A stretch of 6,156 nucleotides of DNA, taken from assembly GCA_012511915.1 (NCBI GenBank), contig JAAZFB010000263.1, positions 1 through 6,156 on the forward strand, given 5' to 3'. Below are positions 1 to 4,245 of this stretch, in pieces (the first letter of the stretch is position 1; each line of letters starts with the position of its first letter). Position numbers and translations under genes: made by a program. This stretch comes from Clostridiaceae bacterium (GTDB lineage: Bacteria; Bacillota; Clostridia; Monoglobales; Firm-18). The notes beneath the pieces were generated by a model that worked only from the letters and a program-made list of their open reading frames with translations, was not told the DNA's origin and ran no database searches.

Positions 1-1
1 G

Positions 2-202
2 ATGAGGAATGCTCAAAAGTTCGAGGCAGCATTTTATTCAAACCCTGATTTGCGAAATGTAAGACCTCCGGAAGAAAAAGAACCAGAGGTACAGCCGCAA
101 ATTGACTTAATGGAATTAATTGAACAGTTACAAAAATCACCTGAACTTGCCCAAATCTTAGCAAATATCGTACAAAGCGGACATGCTCAGCAAAAGGGGT
201 AA
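2..202 (+). CDS. Unrecognised protein, probably the C-terminal end of a gene starting upstream
   Basis: I do not recognise this 66-residue reading frame. It can start at an ATG at base 2, but only one base precedes it, so no ribosome binding site can be seen and the frame may be the tail of a longer protein cut by the window edge. The first 25 residues are mixed. They are followed by a Pro/Glu-rich linker (about residues 22-33) and an amphipathic, Leu/Ile-rich helix (about 34-60, containing DLMELIEQLQ and ELAQILANIV) that could mediate oligomerisation. The stop is TAA at 200-202. It is followed by short direct repeats and then the 3' end of a tRNA gene on the other strand, a setting typical of the edge of an integrated element. 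An accessory or phage/plasmid-like origin is therefore plausible, but this rests on context. No function is assigned. Confidence 0.45.
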   Translation: MRNAQKFEAAFYSNPDLRNVRPPEEKEPEVQPQIDLMELIEQLQKSPELAQILANIVQSGHAQQKG

Positions 203-221
203 AAATCATGCAAAATTCTTC

Positions 222-284
222 TGTTAGCAAAAAGCCGTTTTTGTTAGCAAATCTCAAATTTTATGTTCGATTCCTGTTAGCAAA
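222..284. repeat. Three direct repeats of TGTTAGCAAA, with diverged copies upstream
   Basis: The 10-mer TGTTAGCAAA occurs exactly at 222-231, 242-251 and 275-284. A related copy sharing the 11-mer TTAGCAAATAT with the third repeat lies at 158-168, inside the preceding reading frame. A weaker one, CAGCAAAA, is at 188-195. Spacing is irregular (20 and 33 bases between the exact copies), so this is neither a CRISPR array nor a regular iteron set. Short direct repeats of about 10 bp beside a tRNA 3' end resemble the arm-type sites bound by tyrosine integrases of integrative elements. That reading is an inference. Confidence 0.55.
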
Positions 285-330
285 TATGAAGCATTTTTGC
301 ATAAAAACTAAAATGGCATTAACGGAAGTT

Positions 331-373
331 TAAAAAAGAGAAAAGCCTCAAAAACGGCTTGTTTTCAAGGCTT
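331..373 (-). terminator. Intrinsic terminator of the tRNA-Arg transcription unit
   Basis: Read on the minus strand, bases 373-361 and 355-343 form a continuous 13-bp stem (including two G-T wobbles) closed by a five-base loop at 356-360. The stem is followed by TTCTCTTTTTT. It begins two bases after the CCA end of the tRNA. The plus-strand side has no T tract, so the terminator acts in one direction. Confidence 0.85.
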
Positions 374-375
374 AC

Positions 376-450
376 TGGCACCCCTGACCAGAATTGAACT
401 GATAATTCATCCTTAGGAGGGACGTGTTATATCCATTTAACTACAGGGGC
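376..450 (-). tRNA. tRNA-Arg (anticodon CCU)
   Basis: The reverse complement folds as a full 75-nt cloverleaf with an encoded CCA. The acceptor stem pairs GCCCCTG with CAGGGGT (the first pair is a G-T wobble), with discriminator base G. The D arm is GTTA/TAAC. The anticodon stem is CGTCC/GGATG around loop CTCCTAA, which gives anticodon CCU for AGG codons. The variable loop is AATT. The T arm is ATCAG/CTGGT with loop TTCAATT. Several stem pairs are wobbles, but none are broken, so it should be functional. The gene is read from the promoter at 598-626, through a degenerate tRNA-like sequence, and ends at the terminator at 331-373. Its 3' end faces the accessory-looking left edge of the window, the orientation expected of a tRNA used as an integration site. 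Confidence 0.93.
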
Positions 451-471
451 ATGTGTATAAATATTCGATTT

Positions 472-531
472 TGGGGGCAGGTCGATCTGATACTTAGGAG
501 GGGCTTGTACTATCCCTTGTACTATGAGGCC
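472..531 (-). pseudogene. Degenerate tRNA-Arg(CCU)-like sequence
   Basis: The reverse complement begins like a tRNA: a GGCCTCA acceptor strand, TA, then a D arm with stem GTAC/GTAC around AAGGGATA. An AGCCC stem strand and an anticodon loop CTCCTAA identical to the intact tRNA-Arg at 376-450 follow. The 3' half is broken. The anticodon-stem partner (GGGCT expected) reads GTATC, the variable region and T arm are shortened to about CAG-ATCGAC-CTG, and the 3' end GCCCCCA cannot pair with GGCCTCA. It is about 60 nt instead of 75. It lies 21 bp upstream of the intact tRNA in the same transcript. I read it as a decayed tRNA-Arg copy. Assembly or sequencing error is an alternative explanation. Confidence 0.7.
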
Positions 532-597
532 ATATTCATTTTTTTCATGATTTGATTGAATATAGTATAAGTTTTATTAATCAATTCATACTTGCTT

Positions 598-626
598 ATT
601 TTAATATCTAACTGGTGTTTTGTCAA
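598..626 (-). promoter_or_regulatory. Sigma-A-type promoter of the tRNA-Arg unit
   Basis: On the minus strand TTGACA (626-621) is separated by exactly 17 bp from TAAAAT (603-598). Both hexamers are at or one base from consensus. Transcription would start near 591 and run through the degenerate tRNA and the intact tRNA-Arg to the terminator at 331-373. The -35 box lies directly beyond the rodA stop codon. I see no terminator between rodA and this promoter, so some rodA read-through into the tRNAs is likely. Confidence 0.75.
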
Positions 627-627
627 G

Positions 628-1737
628 TCAAAAGTTCAATGTTTTTTCTCGCATTTTAACATTTAAAACAAGCCCAAGCGCCATTAGATTGGTTAAAAGT
701 GAAGAACCACCATAACTGACAAAGGGCAGGGGAATTCCTGTTACCGGGGTTATGCCTATTGTCATTCCTATATTTTCAAATGTGTGAAACAACCACATTG
801 CTGCAACACCGAAACACATATTTGTGCCTAAGCGATTTTTAGCCCTTTTGGCAATAATTATACACCTAATGATTAGTGCCATCAAAATTGCTAAAATAAC
901 AATGCAACCTATTAGGCCGGTTTCCTCACCTATAACCGCGTAAATAAAATCGGTTTGTTTTTCGGGTAAAAAGTCAAGTTGTGTTTGAATTCCTTTAAAT
1001 AGACCTTTCCCCAATAATTTGCCCGAGCCAATTGCAATTTTACTTTGCATTACATGATAACCATACGTTCTCGGTGCGGATTCGGGGTTTAAAAACGCAA
1101 AGAACCTATTTTTTTGGTATTGTGATAATAGAAAAAACCACGCGAAAACAGAGAACAATGATAAAAAACCTGCCGCAATTATAATGTATCTTTTATCAAT
1201 GCCCGCAATAAACAACATCACTAAGAAAATAAAGACATACACAAAAGCTGTTCCCGCATCCGGTTGAAGCATAATAAGTACTAACGGGACACATAAGTGC
1301 AGTATTAGCATCAAAACATTTTTTATGTAGTTAATATCATTACCGATTTTCGCTAAATGGGTTGAAAGAGTAATAATAAAAAACACCTTTGTTATTTCCG
1401 CCGGTTGAACCCCAACTCCCCAAAACCGAAACCACGATTGTGCGCCGTTGCTTTCACTGCCGGTGCCTACTAAAAGCACCAATAGAAGCAAGAATATAGA
1501 AATACCGGCTACTAAAGGCCAAATATATGAAATATCTTCATAATCAACTTTAGTAATGATATACATGGCAACAATTCCTAGTATAAAAGCGGCGGCTTGT
1601 ACAATAACAAATTTCATATTGGAGTCAAAGCTTTTTGTTGCGCTATAAATAAACAAACCACCCAGAAAAGATGCAACAAAAGCCAAAACAACCATAGTAA
1701 CATCATATTTTTTTATTGTCTGCAAAAATGAGTGCAT
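628..1737 (-). CDS. rodA: RodA, SEDS-family peptidoglycan glycosyltransferase
   Basis: RodA polymerises lipid II into glycan strands in the cytoplasmic membrane as part of the elongation (Rod) complex, working with a class B penicillin-binding protein. The 369-residue product has about ten hydrophobic segments. Family motifs are SWFRFWGVGVQPAEITK (101-117), LQPDAGTA (157-164), PEKQTDF (258-264) and ENIGM through GIPLPFVSYGGSS (321-346). Asp263 in PEKQTDF matches the catalytic Asp of E. coli RodA. GIPLPF favours RodA over FtsW, which usually has GLTLPF; SpoVE is less likely. The frame is open back to base 1995. I chose the ATG at 1737 because a GGAGG (1756-1752) lies 14 bases upstream, the extended -10 promoter at 1772-1780 sits inside the extension, and the preceding 86 codons look non-coding. 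The gene is divergent from the DivIVA-like gene. Its stop adjoins the tRNA promoter. Confidence 0.93.
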   Translation of the reverse strand: MHSFLQTIKKYDVTMVVLAFVASFLGGLFIYSATKSFDSNMKFVIVQAAAFILGIVAMYIITKVDYEDISYIWPLVAGISIFLLLLVLLVGTGSESNGAQSWFRFWGVGVQPAEITKVFFIITLSTHLAKIGNDINYIKNVLMLILHLCVPLVLIMLQPDAGTAFVYVFIFLVMLFIAGIDKRYIIIAAGFLSLFSVFAWFFLLSQYQKNRFFAFLNPESAPRTYGYHVMQSKIAIGSGKLLGKGLFKGIQTQLDFLPEKQTDFIYAVIGEETGLIGCIVILAILMALIIRCIIIAKRAKNRLGTNMCFGVAAMWLFHTFENIGMTIGITPVTGIPLPFVSYGGSSLLTNLMALGLVLNVKMREKTLNF

Positions 1738-1771
1738 TTTATAAATTACAACCTCCATCTGCGTATATCTT

Positions 1772-1780
1772 ATTATACCA
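1772..1780 (-). promoter_or_regulatory. Extended -10 promoter of rodA
   Basis: On the minus strand the sequence TGGTATAAT is a perfect extended -10 element (TGn followed by TATAAT). No good -35 box lies 16-18 bp upstream, as is usual for this promoter type. The predicted start near 1765 gives a leader of about 28 nt containing the GGAGG of rodA. A copy of CATGGTA lies just upstream, making a small direct repeat. Confidence 0.65.
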
Positions 1781-1817
1781 TGTTTTTTTGTAATTACCAT
1801 GTTTTTTCTAAAAATAG

Positions 1818-1847
1818 TTGACGGGAACGTGATATAAAGTGTAAAAT
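1818..1847 (+). promoter_or_regulatory. Probable promoter of the DivIVA-like gene
   Basis: TTGACG (1818-1823) is separated by 18 bp from TAAAAT (1842-1847) on the plus strand. A start near 1854 would give a leader of about 190 nt before the DivIVA-like gene, holding the inverted repeats described separately. It lies back-to-back with the rodA promoter, about 40 bp away. Confidence 0.5.
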
Positions 1848-2045
1848 ATAGCAAAGGCTTGTTGTAGGGAAAGTATCTATTTTGAAAAAATTCAGAATTG
1901 TGGGTCTCCTGCGGTTTCACATAAAACCCACAATGTTTGCGCCGATGGCGCCCGCATTTTGGTGCATGAGCATTTTCACGTCTTATCCGGCTCACGATAA
2001 GCGCGTAAAAAGAGTATTAATTAATTTTGTGAGCCGGAAAGGCTA

Positions 2046-2471
2046 ATGGTCATAATGATGGGCAAAAAGATGTTTCGAATACGTCTATTTGGTTTTAAAA
2101 AGAAGGATGTTAACAAGTACCTGCAGACAATTACGGATGATTTCGCCGCTAAAAATCAAGCCGCAGAAGATAAAATAAATGCTCTTGAAAACGCGCTTGA
2201 AAACGCATCGCTCCAAGCAGAAAATTATTTAACCGAAATAGCTCGATACGAAAAGGAAAAAGACGAATTAGCCAAATCATTGGCCGAAACAAAGGATAAG
2301 GAATGCTCAATAATTCAAGAGGCTATGCTGACTGCTGAATATGAGAAGTCAAAAATTAACGAAGAAATTATTGCTAAAAAAGCAGAATTACATCAGCTTA
2401 AATACGAGGTAATGGCTTTAAAAAAGCAAATAATAAATGCGGCAAAACGCTTTTATTCGGATTTGAATTAA
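2046..2471 (+). CDS. DivIVA-family coiled-coil protein
   Basis: The 141-residue product has the short N-terminal DivIVA signature FGFKKKDVNKYL (residues 15-26), comparable to the F-x-GYDVDEVNEFL of classical DivIVA/GpsB, which packs against curved or anionic membrane. A Lys/Glu/Ala-rich, almost uninterrupted coiled coil follows (about 30-130). The protein is shorter than typical DivIVA and nearer GpsB-like scaffolds in size. Such proteins recruit division or wall-synthesis factors to poles and septa, so its position divergent to rodA is suggestive. Its exact role is not known. The start is uncertain: ATG 2046 is only 3 bases after GGAAAGG (2036-2042), while ATGs at 2055 and 2058 also fit and would place that site 12-15 bases away. 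Removing these few residues does not affect the signature. Confidence 0.8.
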   Translation: MVIMMGKKMFRIRLFGFKKKDVNKYLQTITDDFAAKNQAAEDKINALENALENASLQAENYLTEIARYEKEKDELAKSLAETKDKECSIIQEAMLTAEYEKSKINEEIIAKKAELHQLKYEVMALKKQIINAAKRFYSDLN

Positions 2472-2502
2472 ATTAGTAACACTATTAATATCGTCATTAC
2501 TA

Positions 2503-2530
2503 TTGACAAATATGTATAATAAGGTAAAAT
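2503..2530 (+). promoter_or_regulatory. Promoter of the rsmD-coaD operon
   Basis: A perfect TTGACA (2503-2508) is followed after 16 bp by TAAAAT (2525-2530). Transcription would start near 2537, leaving almost no leader before the AAGGAG site at 2537-2542. If the start site falls a few bases downstream, that ribosome binding site would be clipped. A second TATAAT at 2515-2520 lies too close to the -35 box to pair with it. Confidence 0.65.
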
Positions 2531-2549
2531 ATATTCAAGGAGTAAATTT

Positions 2550-3089
2550 GTGAGGGTCATTGCGGGAATTGCAAAAGGGCATAGGATTAAAACTCTAAAA
2601 GGTGAATTAACCCGTCCTACCGGTGCCAAAGTTAAAGAGGCAATGTTTTCTATACTGCAGCCCTATATATCGGACAGTGTTGTGCTTGATTTATTTGCGG
2701 GTAGCGGAGCCCTTGGAATTGAAGCACTTAGCAGGGGTTGCAAACATTGTGATTTTGTCGAACAAAATAAATCAGCGGCAAAAATAATAGCTGAAAACCT
2801 AGAAAAAACACATTTTTTAAATTGCAAAATATATAATAGCTCTGCCCGGTCTTTTTTAAATAACTGCACACAAAAGTATGATTTGGTTTTTATAGACCCT
2901 CCGTACAGCAAAGACTTATACAATGAAACACTATCTGCGTTGAATGATATGGATATGCTAAACCCAAACGCAATAGTCGTTTGTGAAACGGGTTTAACCC
3001 ACAACATCAAATGCGAATTAAATCTTTTTAAACAGTCAAAATACAAAGACACAATGTTATTATTTTTCAAAAAGGATGAGACTATGTGA
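2550..3089 (+). CDS. rsmD: RsmD, 16S rRNA (guanine-966-N2)-methyltransferase
   Basis: RsmD uses S-adenosylmethionine to methylate N2 of G966 (E. coli numbering) of 16S rRNA during small-subunit maturation. The 179-residue protein is of normal family length. It opens with MRVIAGIAKGHRI and the RPT substrate-side motif (22-24). The SAM-binding motif I VLDLFAGSGALGIEALSRG is at 45-63, the acidic residue ending strand 2 is Glu71, and the catalytic motif IV DPPY of amino-methyltransferases is at 116-119. The start is GTG at 2550, supported by AAGGAG (2537-2542) with 7-base spacing. The last codons, ATG TGA, overlap the GTG start of coaD by four bases, so the two are probably translationally coupled. 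rsmD-coaD is a widely conserved pair in Firmicutes (ylbH-ylbI in Bacillus). Confidence 0.95.
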   Translation: MRVIAGIAKGHRIKTLKGELTRPTGAKVKEAMFSILQPYISDSVVLDLFAGSGALGIEALSRGCKHCDFVEQNKSAAKIIAENLEKTHFLNCKIYNSSARSFLNNCTQKYDLVFIDPPYSKDLYNETLSALNDMDMLNPNAIVVCETGLTHNIKCELNLFKQSKYKDTMLLFFKKDETM

Positions 3090-3565
3090 AAATTGCAATA
3101 TACCCGGGCAGTTTTGACCCTTGCACCAACGGGCATTTAGATGTTATTATACGTTCTGCTAAAATATTTGATAAATTGGTTGTGGCAGTGCTCACCAATG
3201 TTAATAAAGTACCGACTTTTACTGTGGCAGAACGGGTTGATTTTTTAGAACGTGTTACTAAAAATATACACAATGTTGAGGTAAATACCTTTTCGGGGTT
3301 ACTTGCTGATTATGCTAAAGAGATAAATGCCACCGTTATTATAAAAGGTTTACGCGCATTGTCGGATTTTGAATATGAATTTCAGATGGCACTGACCAAT
3401 AATAAGCTAAACCCAAATGTTGAAACGCTGTTTATGACAACCTCCACCGATAATATGTACTTAAGCTCAAGCATTATTAAAGAAATTGCTAAGTATGGGG
3501 GTTCGTTGGATCAAATGGTGCCAATAGAAATACAGGCAAACATATACGACAAATTTAGGAGGTAG
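3086..3565 (+). CDS. coaD: CoaD, phosphopantetheine adenylyltransferase
   Basis: CoaD catalyses the penultimate step of coenzyme A synthesis: 4'-phosphopantetheine plus ATP gives dephospho-CoA plus pyrophosphate, in the cytosol, usually as a hexamer. The 159-residue length is standard. The nucleotidyltransferase motif TNGH (14-17, form T/HxGH) follows the YPGSFDP loop. KGLRALSDFEYEFQMALTN (87-105) matches the substrate-binding region, and SSSIIKE (127-133) corresponds to the ISSTxIRE signature. The usual Arg of that signature is Lys132, and the usual RGLR is KGLR, both conservative. The start is GTG at 3086, overlapping the rsmD stop in GTGA, with AAGGA (3072-3076) nine bases upstream. Its final Arg-Arg codons form the AGGAGG ribosome binding site of the next gene. 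Confidence 0.96.
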   Translation: MKIAIYPGSFDPCTNGHLDVIIRSAKIFDKLVVAVLTNVNKVPTFTVAERVDFLERVTKNIHNVEVNTFSGLLADYAKEINATVIIKGLRALSDFEYEFQMALTNNKLNPNVETLFMTTSTDNMYLSSSIIKEIAKYGGSLDQMVPIEIQANIYDKFRR

Positions 3566-3570
3566 TTTGA

Positions 3571-4059
3571 ATGGAAATCTTAGAAAGTATTGATATCTTA
3601 GAAGACACTATTGAGAAAGGACTCAATATTCCACTTGCCGGCAAATGTATGCTTGACAAAGACGAATTGCTTGATTTAATACAAGACATAAGGCTTAAGC
3701 TGCCTGATGATTTAAAACAAGCAAAATGGGTTAAGGATGAACGCCAGCGCATTTTGGTTGATGCCCAAAAAGAGGCAAATGAAATAATAAAATCCACAGA
3801 AGACAAAATAATATCGATGATTAACGAAAATGAAATAACCAAAAGGGCAAAGGAAAAGGCTGATGAACTTATTAATGCTGCGAATAAGCGTGCTAAAGAA
3901 ATCCGCCAAAGTACCAGGCAATACGCAGACGATGTTCTTGCTGATATGGAAAAGATTATGGAAAAAACCATTCAAACACTACGGGACAACAGAATATCCC
4001 TCCATGATAAAGAACAAAAAAAACAAGATGATGCCCAACCTGATTTGTTAGATGAGTAA
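3571..4059 (+). CDS. Charged coiled-coil protein downstream of coaD, function unknown
   Basis: This 162-residue soluble protein has no signal peptide or membrane segment. Residues 1-50 are a mixed, possibly folded head (ILESIDILEDTIEKG, then LDKDELLDLIQDIRLKLPDDL). Residues 50-140 form a long Lys/Glu/Ala-rich helix with the repetitive character of V-type ATPase subunit H/E stalk or DivIVA-like scaffolds (QKEANEIIKSTEDKI, ADELINAANKRAKEI). The tail is acidic and polar. Similar proteins beside coaD in Clostridia are often annotated only as 'ATPase' or hypothetical, though no Walker motif is visible here. An exemplary AGGAGG (3557-3562) lies eight bases before the ATG and overlaps the end of coaD, so it is surely co-translated in the rsmD-coaD operon. 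A scaffold related to the DivIVA-like gene at 2046-2471 is possible. I assign no function. Confidence 0.85.
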   Translation: MEILESIDILEDTIEKGLNIPLAGKCMLDKDELLDLIQDIRLKLPDDLKQAKWVKDERQRILVDAQKEANEIIKSTEDKIISMINENEITKRAKEKADELINAANKRAKEIRQSTRQYADDVLADMEKIMEKTIQTLRDNRISLHDKEQKKQDDAQPDLLDE

Positions 4060-4245
4060 TATAGTTTCAAATGATACTATTCCCATTTAAAATGTTGACA
4101 CATTCGTGTCAACAACGCCGTTGGCGTAAGGAAAATAGTATTGAATTGTGCCTAAATTAAATCAATAATTTAATTTTTACTAAAAAAAAACAGCACTTTA
4201 TCGAATTGATAGAGTGCTGTTATGTTTATACTTTATACTTTAATA
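4060..4245. other. Intergenic region with nested inverted repeats between convergent genes
   Basis: This gap separates the ends of the coaD operon and the hydrogenase operon. From left to right it holds an outer inverted repeat ATACTATT (4074-4081) with AATAGTAT (4134-4141). Inside that is a hairpin GTTGACAC-ATTC-GTGTCAAC (4094-4113) and a smaller one ACGCC-GTT-GGCGT (4115-4127). An AT-only hairpin AAATTAAAT/ATTTAATTT (4154-4162 and 4168-4176), followed by two more T, may be a weak terminator for the plus-strand operon. The strong minus-strand terminator follows and is listed separately. No gene is visible. Confidence 0.6.
4182..4221 (-). terminator. Intrinsic terminator of the hydrogenase operon
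   Basis: On the minus strand bases 4221-4208 and 4202-4189 pair as a 14-bp stem (one G-T wobble) with a five-base loop (4203-4207). A run of T corresponding to plus-strand A at 4182-4190 follows. It sits 25 bp beyond the hydrogenase stop codon. Downstream of the stem on the plus strand only scattered T are present, so it is mainly a minus-strand terminator, though some two-way activity is possible. Confidence 0.9.

Larger units (their letters stand above)
1738..2045. other. Divergent intergenic region with several inverted repeats
   Basis: This 308-bp region between rodA and the DivIVA-like gene holds the two promoters listed separately, plus a string of inverted repeats. ATTGTGGGT (1897-1905) is matched by ACCCACAAT (1926-1934). 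GCGCC-GAT-GGCGC lies at about 1939-1951. CTTATC (1982-1987) is matched by GATAAG (1996-2001). TCCGGCTCAC (1986-1995) is matched by GTGAGCCGGA (2029-2038). The last two pairings overlap and compete. The minus strand is open through most of the region, but the implied peptide, rich in Arg, His and Cys, does not resemble a RodA N-terminus. I regard the region as regulatory, or as a dispersed repeat element, rather than coding. Confidence 0.5.

Noticed and set aside
158..284. CRISPR array or replication iterons from the TGTTAGCAAA copies
   Set aside because: The repeats are only about 10 bp, spacing is irregular (20 and 33 bp), and no cas, rep or dnaA-box context is visible.
1738..1995. An 86-residue N-terminal extension of RodA
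   Set aside because: The frame is open, but it contains the TATAAT extended -10 element and inverted repeats, has no RodA-like character, and a GGAGG lies upstream of the internal ATG at 1737.
2515..2520. TATAAT as the -10 box of the rsmD promoter
   Set aside because: It lies only 6 bp after the TTGACA, too close for a functional sigma-A promoter. TAAAAT at 2525-2530 gives a 16-bp spacer.
2663..3136. Minus-strand frame opposite rsmD
   Set aside because: It is antisense to a gene with clear SAM-binding and DPPY motifs, and has no promoter or ribosome binding site of its own.
3555..3975. Minus-strand reading frames opposite the coiled-coil gene
   Set aside because: Their Ser/Phe-rich composition is that of antisense shadows of a Lys/Glu-rich coiled-coil gene. 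The plus-strand gene has an ideal AGGAGG and operon context.
4189..4221. Terminator of the plus-strand coaD operon
   Set aside because: The hairpin has its T run only on the minus-strand side, so I assign it to the hydrogenase operon. A minor two-way effect cannot be excluded.
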